Assembly (NCBI RefSeq): GCF_040801785.1 | Contig: NZ_CP161805.1 | Coordinates: forward strand, 744,001-808,000 | Direction of reading: 5' to 3' | Length of the DNA: 64,000 nt | Source: Sulfitobacter sp. LCG007 | Lineage (GTDB): Bacteria > Pseudomonadota > Alphaproteobacteria > Rhodobacterales > Rhodobacteraceae | In this document: one piece after another, positions 28,338-36,584 of the stretch | Layout: each line of letters begins with the position of its first letter | Numbering within the stretch: the first letter of the stretch is position 1 | Translations under genes and position numbers: made by a program | The notes under the pieces: generated by a model | What the model was told of the DNA's origin: nothing | Database searches by the model: none | Seen by the model: the letters and a program-made list of their open reading frames with translations, nothing else

Positions 28338-29270
28338 TCATTCCCTGACAAGGAAGGTGCCGAAGGCGCGGGGGCCGTCGCAGACGTCCACGGTCGCCGT
28401 CAGCTCGAGGCTTTGGGCGTCGAGGGTCATCAGCGTGTTGTCGAACCAGTTGACGAAGGCCACGCCACTGCCGTCCGGCAGGGTGTCGATGCCTTCCGGA
28501 TACTCGCCCGCCTCAAGCGTCGCCACCGTCTTGAGGCTGTCGAGTGCGATCACGCTGATCGTCCCGGCATACTGGTTCGTGACGAAGGCCCGCCCGCCTG
28601 CGAAGGCGATGCCATAGGGGCGCTCTCCCACGGGAAGCGTCGCAAGCACCCTGTGGCTTGCAGGGTCTATGACGCTCACGTCGCTGGTGCCGACATTTCC
28701 GACGAAGAGCCTCCCCGAAGGATCGAAGCGCAGCCCGTAGGGATGCTTGCCCACCGCGATCCGGGCAAGCGGTTCGAGCGATGAGGCGTCGAAGATGGAA
28801 ACCCGGTCGCTATCCTTCTCGGCCGTCGCAAGATAGCGCCCGTCCGGCGAAAGCGCGATCCCCGCGGGCGATGAGCCGGTCTCGAGCGTCTCCAGCAAGG
28901 CGAGGCTTGAAGCGTCGAGAACCCACAAACGGGCGTTGAACCAGTCCGAGACAATGAGCCGTCCGCGCGCCGCGTCATGGGCGATGCCGGTGGGCCCGCC
29001 GTCAAGGCGAACCTCGCCCAGAACGGCACCCGTCGCGATCTCGATGCGCCGCACCGCCTTCGCCTCGGGCGACACCACGAACACCTCGCCCGGGGCACCG
29101 ATCGTGACGCCCGCAGGTTTGCCGGGGATATCCCACAGGGCCCGCTGCGCGCCCTCCGCCAGATCCACCACCGCCACCTCGTCAGCAGGCTGGCATGTCA
29201 CGATGGCGATGTCCCCGGCGAAGGCCGAGGTGGCGATCAGGCAGGCCGCAAGCTCAGGAACCCGGCGCAC
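28338..29270 (-). CDS. YVTN-type beta-propeller protein, PQQ-associated
   Basis: About 310 residues built of repeated 40-residue blades (for example SPAGIALSPDGRYLATAEKD and GERPYGIAFAGGRAFVTNQY), with a short signal peptide. GTG 29270 is taken as start because the frame upstream lies inside the SRPBCC gene, which it overlaps by 17 bases. Such propellers recur with PQQ systems; a second copy lies at 31234. The ligand or partner is unknown. Confidence 0.83.
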   Translation of the reverse strand: MRRVPELAACLIATSAFAGDIAIVTCQPADEVAVVDLAEGAQRALWDIPGKPAGVTIGAPGEVFVVSPEAKAVRRIEIATGAVLGEVRLDGGPTGIAHDAARGRLIVSDWFNARLWVLDASSLALLETLETGSSPAGIALSPDGRYLATAEKDSDRVSIFDASSLEPLARIAVGKHPYGLRFDPSGRLFVGNVGTSDVSVIDPASHRVLATLPVGERPYGIAFAGGRAFVTNQYAGTISVIALDSLKTVATLEAGEYPEGIDTLPDGSGVAFVNWFDNTLMTLDAQSLELTATVDVCDGPRAFGTFLVRE

Positions 29271-29799
29271 CGAACCGTTCGACCAGCGCGTCGAGACCGC
29301 CCTTGTAGACTCCCGTGACCGCCGCAATCGCCGCTTCGTCGTTCAGGTTCTCGGGCGGATCGTTGTTGGGATGTCCACGATAGAAGGCACCGCGCCATTC
29401 GATCAGCGAACCGCCCCCCTCGCGCGGCTCTACCGTCAGATGCGACGAGTAGTTCGTGACCGGCAGCACCTCCACCGCCACATCGGTGATGCGGTAGGAA
29501 TAGCTCATCTTGTCGTCGCTGAACTTCGTGAGCTCTTCGGATATCGTGGGCCCGCCTTCCTGGCCCAGCGTCAGGATGCGCGTGGCGCCGATGTCGTTGC
29601 CGCCGTCACCGGTCGAGGAGAAAACGGCCGGGTGCCAGGACATGTCCTGGAAGTTGCCGATTGCGGCCCAGACCTCGGTCGGTTCGGCCGCGACCTCGGC
29701 CGTCACGGTCAGCTTCTGGCGCGTCGGGCCATGCGCCAGCGCGAGGCCGGGCAGCATCGCCAGACCGGCGGCGATCCCGACTAGGGTTCTTCTTCTCAT
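29254..29799 (-). CDS. SRPBCC family protein (MxaD/XoxD-like), secreted
   Basis: 181 residues: signal peptide (about 1-22, ending ALA) then a START/polyketide-cyclase fold (EVAAEPTEVWAAIGNFQDMSWHPAV ... YKGGLDALVERFG). MxaD proteins aid electron transfer from methanol dehydrogenase to its cytochrome; this is the natural counterpart in a xox cluster. ATG 29799 follows GGGAGGAAG. Divergent from the ABC binding protein at 30031. Confidence 0.86.
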   Translation of the reverse strand: MRRRTLVGIAAGLAMLPGLALAHGPTRQKLTVTAEVAAEPTEVWAAIGNFQDMSWHPAVFSSTGDGGNDIGATRILTLGQEGGPTISEELTKFSDDKMSYSYRITDVAVEVLPVTNYSSHLTVEPREGGGSLIEWRGAFYRGHPNNDPPENLNDEAAIAAVTGVYKGGLDALVERFGAPGS

Positions 29800-29902
29800 T
29801 GCTCTTCCTCCCTTGGGTAGCGATTGATCCGGATGCCCGTCAGACCCTGTTGCCAAGCTCCTCCGGTGGACGGCGAGCGCGCGGCGATTTTGAGCCATGC
29901 GC

Positions 29903-29919
29903 TTCTTATAAAATAAGAA
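29903..29919. promoter_or_regulatory. AT-rich dyad TTCTTAT-AAA-ATAAGAA in a divergent promoter
   Basis: A perfect 7-bp inverted repeat with a 3-base centre, lying between the SRPBCC gene and the PQQ-ABC binding protein. It matches 14 of 17 bases of the dyad upstream of pqqA (40042-40058). Such AT-rich palindromes are rare in this GC-rich DNA, so a regulator binding site for PQQ/methanol genes is likely. Confidence 0.6.
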
Positions 29920-30030
29920 TTCGTCTTCAGGATGAAGGTGCTAGGCTCGATGGTGCAACATGGCCAAAGGTATTGGTGCCACCCCCCTGACCATGGTGGC
30001 AGAGTGCTGCCCGAGGCCGCGAGGGAGGGG

Positions 30031-31224
30031 ATGTTGAGGACGATTTCCGGGACTGTGCTGGCGCTGTTCTGCTGGATCGTCGGGTGTGGCGCCGCCAGCG
30101 CGCTGGATGTGCGCGCCGCCGTTCTGCGGATCGACTACCCGGCGCAGCGCCCGATATCGCGGCTGGACGAAATGCCGGCTGATCTTGCCGAGGCGGGGGC
30201 GCTGCTGGCCGAGCAGGACAACGCGACCACGGGCAGCTTTCTCGGCCACAGCTACGAGACGCTCTTCACGGCCACCCAGCCGGAAGGCGCGGACGCGGCG
30301 CTCGATGCCTTTCTGGATCAGGGCATACGCTTCGTCGTGATCCTTGCGCGGATGGACGACCTGCTGCGTCTGACAGACCGGGCGCAAGAGGCAGGCGCGC
30401 TGGTCTTCAACGCCCGGGCGGGCGATGCAGCGCTGCGCAGCGCCGAGTGCCGTCCAAACCTTCTGCATACCGCCACCAGCTACGCGCAGCGCGCGGATGC
30501 GATCGCCCAGTTCGCGATCTGGAAGAAGTGGGCGCGCTGGGTTCTGGTCTCGGGCTCGCACCCGGAGGACGTGGCTCTGGCCGACGCCTACCGCCGCGCG
30601 GCCACGAAGTTCGGTGCGAAGATCGTCGAGGAGCGCGTGTTCGAGGATACGGGCGGTGCGCGGAGGTCCGATTCCGGCCACGTGCTTGTCCAGCGCCAGC
30701 TCCCGGTCTTCATGCAGGACCTGCCCGAACATGACGTGGTCATCGCCGCGGACGAGACCGACTATTTCGCGGCCTATCTGCCTTACCATCTCTGGACGCC
30801 GCGACCTGTGATGGGCTCGGCGGGGCTGCGGCCCGTGCAGATGCACGGCGGGCACGAGGCCTATGGCGCGAACCAGTTCCAGAACCGGTTCGAGAAGATC
30901 ACGCCGCGCCATATCCGCGACGAGGACTACAATGTGTGGATCGCCCTGCGCTCGATCAGCGAGGCCGTGACGCGGGCCGGGACCGTCGAGCCTGCCGAGG
31001 TGGAAGCCTACCTTCTCTCGGACAAGTTCGAACTGGCGGGCTTCAAGGGCAAGCAGGTCAACTTCCGGGACTGGAACGCGCAGATGCGCCAGGAGGTGAT
31101 CCTGACCGACGGGCGCATCACCGTGAGCGTCAGCCCTCAGGAAGGCTTCCTGCACCAGTTCGCGGTTCAGGACACGCTGGGGCTCGACCGGCCCGAGTCC
31201 GACTGTCGCGCCTTCAACGGATAG
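30031..31224 (+). CDS. ABC-type substrate-binding protein of PQQ-dependent alcohol dehydrogenase systems
   Basis: 397 residues with a signal peptide (about 1-25) and a type I periplasmic binding fold: FIKKW-like segment IAQFAIWKKWARWVLVSGSHPED and LPEHDVVIAADETDYFAAYLPYHLW are characteristic of the PQQ-associated group. ATG 30031 directly follows GAGGGAGGGG (TTG 30034 is an alternative). It probably works with the ATPase and permease at 35844-37372; its ligand is unknown. Confidence 0.88.
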   Translation: MLRTISGTVLALFCWIVGCGAASALDVRAAVLRIDYPAQRPISRLDEMPADLAEAGALLAEQDNATTGSFLGHSYETLFTATQPEGADAALDAFLDQGIRFVVILARMDDLLRLTDRAQEAGALVFNARAGDAALRSAECRPNLLHTATSYAQRADAIAQFAIWKKWARWVLVSGSHPEDVALADAYRRAATKFGAKIVEERVFEDTGGARRSDSGHVLVQRQLPVFMQDLPEHDVVIAADETDYFAAYLPYHLWTPRPVMGSAGLRPVQMHGGHEAYGANQFQNRFEKITPRHIRDEDYNVWIALRSISEAVTRAGTVEPAEVEAYLLSDKFELAGFKGKQVNFRDWNAQMRQEVILTDGRITVSVSPQEGFLHQFAVQDTLGLDRPESDCRAFNG

Positions 31225-31233
31225 AGGATCAGA

Positions 31234-32211
31234 ATGCACCGAATAGCCATCCCAGCCCTTCTCGTCGCGGCAATGCCCGCTGCCACTCCCGCGATTGCCG
31301 GCAAGGCCTTCGTCACCAACGAGCGGGGCAACACGGTCACGGTCATCGATACCGACAGCTGGGAGGTCGAGACGGAATTCTTCGCGGGAAACCGTCCCCG
31401 CGGCATCACCGCCAGCCCGGACGGAACGAAAATCTACGTCTGCGCGTCCGACGACAACCTCGTGAGGGTCTTCGACGCGACGACCTACGAGGAACTCCCG
31501 AGCCTGCCCTCGGGGCCCGATCCCGAACTCTTCATCCTCGAGCCCTCCGGCAAGCGCCTCTACATCGCCAACGAGGACGACAACCTCGTGACCGTGACGG
31601 ACACAGAGACCCGGACCGTGATCGCGGAAGTCCCGGTCGGCGTCGAGCCCGAGGGCATGGGGATGAGCCCGGATGCGAAATGGGTGGTCAACACGTCCGA
31701 GACGACCAACATGGCCCATTTCATCTCGACCGAGGACTACGCGATCAAGCACAACGTGCTGGTCGACCAGCGCCCGCGCTATGCGCAGTATACCGACGAC
31801 GGTTCGCGCCTGTTCGTGACCACCGAAATCGGCGGGACGGTGTCGGTGATGGATATCGATGCCGAGGGAGCCCCCACCGAGGTCGGGAAGATCAGCTTCG
31901 AGGTGCCTGGTGTGCTGCCGGAATGGCTCCAGCCCGTGGGCGCCAAGGTGACGCAGGACGGCAAGCGCCTGTTCGTGGCGCTTGGGCCTGCGAACCGGGT
32001 GGCGGTTGTCGATGCGCAAAGCCTCGAGGTACTCGACTACATCCTCGTCGGTCAGCGTGTCTGGCAGCTCGCCTTCACGCCGGACCAGAAATACCTGATC
32101 ACGACCAACGGCAATTCCAACGACGTCACCGTGATCGACGTCGAAAGCGAACAGGCCCTGCGGTCGATCCCCGTGGGCGAGCAGCCTTGGGGCGTGGTGA
32201 CGATTGACTGA
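31234..32211 (+). CDS. PQQ-dependent catabolism-associated beta-propeller protein
   Basis: 325 residues: signal peptide (about 1-22) and a seven-blade YVTN-like propeller with repeats such as NRPRGITASPDGTKIYVCAS and GEQPWGVVTID. It follows the binding protein by 9 bases in the order seen in other PQQ-alcohol clusters. Its function is unknown; propellers here may scaffold or sense in the periplasm. Confidence 0.9.
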   Translation: MHRIAIPALLVAAMPAATPAIAGKAFVTNERGNTVTVIDTDSWEVETEFFAGNRPRGITASPDGTKIYVCASDDNLVRVFDATTYEELPSLPSGPDPELFILEPSGKRLYIANEDDNLVTVTDTETRTVIAEVPVGVEPEGMGMSPDAKWVVNTSETTNMAHFISTEDYAIKHNVLVDQRPRYAQYTDDGSRLFVTTEIGGTVSVMDIDAEGAPTEVGKISFEVPGVLPEWLQPVGAKVTQDGKRLFVALGPANRVAVVDAQSLEVLDYILVGQRVWQLAFTPDQKYLITTNGNSNDVTVIDVESEQALRSIPVGEQPWGVVTID

Positions 32212-32226
32212 AGGGAAGGGAACGAC

Positions 32227-32664
32227 ATGAAACCTGCAATCCTCGGCCTTGTCGCGGCCATCACCGCCGCGCCCGCACAGGCCGCGCCGCTATGCGAAGA
32301 CCTGGGTTTCGCGGGCCTGCTCGCCGCCTGCAACCGGGGCGAAACGATCAAGGTCAGCCTCGCCTCGGGCCAGCCCCTGGGGCAGGACGTCGTGCTTCAG
32401 TCGGGGGCCTACTACACGCTCGAGATCGTCGCGGACGGCTCTGCCGAACTCGCCGTAGAGGGGGCGGGGTTCTTCCGCGCGATCTGGATGAACGAGATCG
32501 TCATCAACAAGATCGAGATCCGGCCCATGGCCATCGACTCGATCGAATTCGACAAGGCCGGCACGGCGGAACTTTCGTTCATCGCCATCAAGCCGGGCAC
32601 GCATGTCCTGCGGATCCCCGGTTCGACCGGGGAAAGCCAGCAGATCAAGATCAGCATACAGTGA
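32227..32664 (+). CDS. Small secreted beta-rich protein of unknown function
   Basis: 145 residues with a signal peptide (1-19) and a mature region of alternating beta strands resembling a cupredoxin-like barrel, for example LQSGAYYTLEIVADGSAELA and IKPGTHVLRIPGS. The copper ligands of true cupredoxins (His, Cys, His, Met) are not visible. Only two cysteines, C24 and C35, are present near the mature N-terminus. It lies between the propeller and the PepSY-like gene in the same operon. Confidence 0.7.
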   Translation: MKPAILGLVAAITAAPAQAAPLCEDLGFAGLLAACNRGETIKVSLASGQPLGQDVVLQSGAYYTLEIVADGSAELAVEGAGFFRAIWMNEIVINKIEIRPMAIDSIEFDKAGTAELSFIAIKPGTHVLRIPGSTGESQQIKISIQ

Positions 32665-32674
32665 GGAGACCGAC

Positions 32675-32920
32675 ATGAAACGACTTGCCACCGCCGCCAT
32701 CATTCTTGCCGCGCCCGCCTTCGCCCAGGACGGCGTCGACGCGGACACGGTCGCGAAGATCGAGGCATGGCTCGCCTCGGTCGAATGCCAGATGGACCCG
32801 GGCGATATCGAGGCCGAGGGCGACGGCTACGAGCTTGACGACGTCATCTGCAAGGGGGGCCAGCAATTCGACATCGAGCTCGACAAGGATCTGAACGAGG
32901 TGGGCCGGCGCGCCGAATAG
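32675..32920 (+). CDS. Small acidic secreted PepSY-like protein
   Basis: 81 residues: signal peptide (1-18, ending AFAQ) and a 63-residue mature part, about 30% Asp plus Glu, shaped like one PepSY repeat (VAKIEAWLASVECQ ... GGQQFDIELDKDLNEVG) with two cysteines. ATG 32675 follows GAGGAG. Lanthanide-binding PepSY proteins (lanpepsy) are known from another methylotroph, so a lanthanide-handling role is a reasonable but unproven guess next to xoxF. Confidence 0.7.
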   Translation: MKRLATAAIILAAPAFAQDGVDADTVAKIEAWLASVECQMDPGDIEAEGDGYELDDVICKGGQQFDIELDKDLNEVGRRAE

Positions 32921-32931
32921 GGGGAAGGGGA

Positions 32932-33894
32932 ATGCTCAGATTCACGGTTCCGCTCTGGCTGGCCCTCGCCGCCACGCTGGTGCAGGCGCAGGACCTGCCG
33001 GTGATCCGCGCCGCGGTCCTGCAGATCGGGACCGTGAACTGGGAGCTTTCCACCATCATCGACAACGGGCTTGACGAGAAGCATGGCTTCACGCTGAAGA
33101 TGCAGCCCTATGCCGACAATGGCGCAACGCGGATCGCCGTCGAGGGCGGGGCGGCCGAGATGGCCGTCGCCGACTGGATCTGGGTCGCCCGTCAGCGCGC
33201 GGAGGGCCGGAACTACGTGGTCATTCCCTACTCCACCGCGGTTGGGGGCGTGGTGGTCCCCGCAGACAGTGCGGCAGAGACGCTGAAAGACCTCGCGGGC
33301 GGAAAGATCGGCATCGCGGGCGGCCCCGTCGACAAGTCCTGGCTGATCCTGCGGGCGTATGCCCGGCAGGAATACGGCATGGATATCAAGGGCGAAACCG
33401 AACAGGTCTTCGGCGCGCCGCCGCTCATCTTCAAGTCCGCCCTCGGCGGCGACTATGCGGGGGCGATCAACTTCTGGCACTTCCTCGCCAAGATGAAGGC
33501 CGCCGGGATGAAGGAGCTGATCACGGTCGAAACGGCAAGCGAGGCGCTGGGGCTCGATCCCGAAACCCCGCTTCTGGGCTACTACTTCAAGGAGGACTTT
33601 CTGGCGGCCCATCCCGGACTGGGACAGGCTTTCTACGAGGCGACCCGCGAAGCGAAGGATCTGCTCGCCAGCGACCCGTCCGCCTGGGAGGCGCTGCGTC
33701 CGCAGATGAACGCCGCCGACGAGGCCGAGTTCGCGCAGCTCAAGGCCGACTGGCTCGCCGGCATTCCCGCTCCCGGCCCGGTCGACAGGGAGGCCGCGGG
33801 AAAGATGCTGGGCATCATGGCCGAACTCGGCGGAGCGGAACTCGTGGGCGATGCGGTGACGGTGCCGGATGGTCTTTTCCCAGATATCGACTGA
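32932..33894 (+). CDS. ABC transporter substrate-binding protein, NitT/TauT-like
   Basis: 320 residues with a signal peptide (1-19) and the NMT1/NitT-TauT type fold: VNWELSTIIDNGLDEKHGFTLKM, then AADWIWVARQ-like EMAVADWIWVARQRAEGRNYVVIPYS. It begins a complete importer with the permease and ATPase just downstream, all in the PQQ operon. Known ligands of the family include nitrate, sulfonates, thiamine precursors and aromatic acids; the ligand here is unassigned. Confidence 0.87.
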   Translation: MLRFTVPLWLALAATLVQAQDLPVIRAAVLQIGTVNWELSTIIDNGLDEKHGFTLKMQPYADNGATRIAVEGGAAEMAVADWIWVARQRAEGRNYVVIPYSTAVGGVVVPADSAAETLKDLAGGKIGIAGGPVDKSWLILRAYARQEYGMDIKGETEQVFGAPPLIFKSALGGDYAGAINFWHFLAKMKAAGMKELITVETASEALGLDPETPLLGYYFKEDFLAAHPGLGQAFYEATREAKDLLASDPSAWEALRPQMNAADEAEFAQLKADWLAGIPAPGPVDREAAGKMLGIMAELGGAELVGDAVTVPDGLFPDID

Positions 33895-33900
33895 GCCGCG

Positions 33901-34650
33901 ATGAGCGCGGCGCGGCTGACGCCGGTCCTGTCCATCGCCGCGCTGCTCTGCCTCTGGCAGGTTGCGGCGATGCTTGCAAATGACCCGCAGGTCCTGCCCC
34001 GCCCGCTGGATCTGCTGCCTCTGTTCCGCTCCGAGATCGCCTCGGGCGAGCTGCAATATCACCTCGGCCACACCCTGCTGCGGGTCCTGTGGGCCTTCAT
34101 GCTCGCAATGGGCATCGGCCTTGCGCTCGGTCTTGCCATGGGCCGCTCGCCCGCGCTGAACCGCTGGCTCGATCCCTGGCTCGTCATCTTTCTCAATCTG
34201 CCGGCGCTTGTCCTGATCGTGCTCTGCTACCTCTGGATCGGGCTCACAGAGACCGCCGCCATTCTCGCGGTGACGCTGAACAAGGTCCCCAATGCGACGA
34301 CGGTGATCCGGGAAGGCGCGCGCGCCCTCGATCCGCAGCTCGACGCCATGGCCCGGGTCTACCGGATGCCCTGGCGCGCGCGGATGCGCCATGTCGTCCT
34401 GCCGCAGCTCGCGCCGTTCATCGCCGCCGCTGCGCGCTCCGGCGTCGCGGTGATCTGGAAGATCGTGCTGGTCGTCGAGTTTCTTGGACGCTCATCGGGC
34501 ATCGGCTTCAAGATACATCTCTATTTCCAGCTGTTCGACGTCGCGCGGGTGATGGTCTACGCGTTCTCCTTCATAGCCGTCATGCTGCTGGTCGAGTGGC
34601 TTTTCCTGCAGCCATGGGAGCGGCGCGCGGCGCGCTGGAGAACCGCGTGA
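33901..34650 (+). CDS. ABC transporter permease, NitT/TauT (SsuC) type
   Basis: 249 residues, about six membrane helices, with the coupling EAA-like loop GARALDPQLDAMARVYRMPWRARMRHVVLPQL. It lies 6 bases after the binding-protein gene and overlaps the ATPase gene at GTGA. Forms the membrane channel of the importer. Confidence 0.9.
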   Translation: MSAARLTPVLSIAALLCLWQVAAMLANDPQVLPRPLDLLPLFRSEIASGELQYHLGHTLLRVLWAFMLAMGIGLALGLAMGRSPALNRWLDPWLVIFLNLPALVLIVLCYLWIGLTETAAILAVTLNKVPNATTVIREGARALDPQLDAMARVYRMPWRARMRHVVLPQLAPFIAAAARSGVAVIWKIVLVVEFLGRSSGIGFKIHLYFQLFDVARVMVYAFSFIAVMLLVEWLFLQPWERRAARWRTA

Positions 34651-35255
34651 TCGAGGTCCGGATCGAGCGCAAGCGCTTTGGCCGGACACCGGTACTGGGG
34701 CGCTTGGCCTTCTCGCTCGCTCCTGGTGAAAGCGTCGCGCTGGTTGGCCCTTCCGGCATCGGCAAGTCGACCCTGCTGCGCATCGTCTCGGGGATCGACA
34801 GGGATTTCGACGGCGAGGTGACGCGTCCCGACACGCTTGCCATGGTGTTTCAGGAGCCGACTCTCCTGCCATGGCGCAGCGCCGTCGACAACCTTCGCAC
34901 GGTCCATCCGGGGCTGGGACTTCACGAGGCGGGCGAAGCGCTCGCGCAGGTTGGACTTGCCGGCAAGGAGGACTTCTACCCCGGCCAGCTCTCGCTGGGC
35001 CAGCAACGCCGGCTGGCGCTGGCGCGCGCCTTCGTGGGAAAGCCGGATTTCCTGATCATGGACGAACCGTTCGTCTCGCTCGACGCGCAAACCGCGCAGA
35101 ACATGCTGACGCTCACGGAGCGGCTGATCGTCCGGCACCGGCCCTCTGTCCTGTTCGTCACGCATGACGAAAGCGAGGCGCGACGGTTGTCGTCGCGGGT
35201 GCTGAGGATGAAAGCCGGTCAGAACGGCGCGGTTCTGGAACCGCATGCGACCTGA
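34647..35255 (+). CDS. ABC transporter ATP-binding protein, NitT/TauT type
   Basis: 202 residues, short for the family. Walker A GPSGIGKST, Q-loop FQEPTLLPWRSAVDN, signature LSLGQQRRLALARA, Walker B FLIMDEPFVSLD and the H-loop FVTHDESEA are all present, so it should be active. The signature replaces the usual SGG by SLG. The GTG at 34647 overlaps the permease stop. The true gene occupies only the 3' two-thirds of a longer open frame. Confidence 0.9.
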   Translation: MIEVRIERKRFGRTPVLGRLAFSLAPGESVALVGPSGIGKSTLLRIVSGIDRDFDGEVTRPDTLAMVFQEPTLLPWRSAVDNLRTVHPGLGLHEAGEALAQVGLAGKEDFYPGQLSLGQQRRLALARAFVGKPDFLIMDEPFVSLDAQTAQNMLTLTERLIVRHRPSVLFVTHDESEARRLSSRVLRMKAGQNGAVLEPHAT

Positions 35256-35294
35256 CCGGAAGTTGACCGCGCGATGCGCGGCCCGGGGAGAATT

Positions 35295-35735
35295 TCAGGC
35301 GCTCTGGGGCCAGACGAAATCGGGTCTGAGCCCGGGATAGACAGGGCGTCCGTCCGAGGGCTTGTCGTAGCCCTTGGTCTCATCCCAGAAGGCGTGATAG
35401 TCGGCCTTCGGCGGTGCGGGGTCGTAGTTCATCACGTTGGGGACCGCCACCCGGATGCGGGACTGCTTGTCGTCCAGCATCAGGACCGCATCGCAGTCCT
35501 TGCACAGGCAGATCTCGAGCGGGCCGTCCGGGTTTTCGGCATTGAAGGGCACGCGCTTCATGTTGCCTTCGTCCGAAGCCGAGAGGTCGTCGTGATTGAA
35601 GAAGACGACGTGGGTCGTATGCTGACCCGTCACGCTCTTGCAGACATTGCAGTGGCATTCGTGGTTGTCGATCGGCTCGGCATCCGAATAGACGCTCACG
35701 TGTTCGCAGCCACCCTCGTATTTGTGATCCGACAT
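35295..35735 (-). CDS. gfa: GFA family protein (glutathione-dependent formaldehyde-activating type)
   Basis: 146 residues of the Mss4-like zinc fold with cysteine sites GGCEHV, HECHCNVCKSVTGQ and CLCKDCDAV. GFA enzymes were proposed to speed formation of S-hydroxymethylglutathione, although this activity has been questioned. Placement in a methanol cluster fits the Paracoccus gfa. ATG 35735 follows GGAGGAT; the open frame extends upstream without similarity. Transcribed opposite to its neighbours. Confidence 0.82.
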   Translation of the reverse strand: MSDHKYEGGCEHVSVYSDAEPIDNHECHCNVCKSVTGQHTTHVVFFNHDDLSASDEGNMKRVPFNAENPDGPLEICLCKDCDAVLMLDDKQSRIRVAVPNVMNYDPAPPKADYHAFWDETKGYDKPSDGRPVYPGLRPDFVWPQSA

Positions 35736-35843
35736 GGTAATCCTCCCTGGAACTGCAGGGAAACTACAGACCTCGCCCCGATTCGCTACAATCGGTACGA
35801 AGGTGTGGGTTTCGGGGGCGGGGGGCCTCCGGGAGGATTGCGT

Positions 35844-36584
35844 GTGGCAGGGGGGCAATCACGGGTGAACGAAGGGCTGGCGGTCGAGAACCTGACTTTC
35901 CGCTATGGGCAGAAGGTCGCGCTGGACGACGTGTCGCTGAGCGTCGCGCCCGGGACGTTCTGTGCCCTGCTTGGGCCGAACGGTGCCGGGAAGTCGACGC
36001 TGACCGCGCTTCTGACGCGGCTTTTCGTGTCGCGGCAGGGTGCAATCCGCATCGCCGGCCATGACCTTTCGCGCGAGCCGCGTGCGGCACTGGCGCGTCT
36101 CGGCGTTGTGTTTCAGGAAAGCACCATCGATCTGAACCTTACCGTGCGCCAGAACCTCGCGTATTTCGCGGCGTTGCACGGGCTGGCGCGCAGGGGCCTG
36201 GATGATCGGATCGACGCGGCGCTGGCCCGGCTGGGAATGGCCGAGCGCTCGGAAGAGAAGGCCGCGAAGCTCAACGGCGGGCATCGCCGGCGCATGGAGC
36301 TGGCGCGCGCGCTGCTGCCCGGCCCGGCGGTTTTGCTGCTGGACGAGCCGACCGTCGGGCTGGATGCGGCCGCGCGAAATTCGATCACTCGGCAGGTACA
36401 TGACCTCGCCGACGAGGGGCTCTGCGTGCTCTGGGCCACGCATCTGACGGACGAGGTGCGCGATACCGACCAGCTTCTGGTGCTGCATCGGGGCCGGATC
36501 ATCGCTTCGGGCCAGACCGGCGCGCTGCGTGGCGACTTGCCCCTTTCCGACCGGTTCCTCGAAATGACGGGTGTGCGGGCATGA
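35844..36584 (+). CDS. ABC transporter ATP-binding protein, PQQ-dependent alcohol dehydrogenase system
   Basis: 246 residues with Walker A GPNGAGKST, a variant signature region LNGGHRRRMELARALLPGP, Walker B LLLDEPTVGLD and H-loop WATHLTDEV. This is the exporter-type ATPase paired with a PedC-like permease. GTG 35844 follows GGGAGG with 7-base spacing; GTG 35865 is possible. ATGA overlap joins it to the permease. Confidence 0.87.
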   Translation: MAGGQSRVNEGLAVENLTFRYGQKVALDDVSLSVAPGTFCALLGPNGAGKSTLTALLTRLFVSRQGAIRIAGHDLSREPRAALARLGVVFQESTIDLNLTVRQNLAYFAALHGLARRGLDDRIDAALARLGMAERSEEKAAKLNGGHRRRMELARALLPGPAVLLLDEPTVGLDAAARNSITRQVHDLADEGLCVLWATHLTDEVRDTDQLLVLHRGRIIASGQTGALRGDLPLSDRFLEMTGVRA

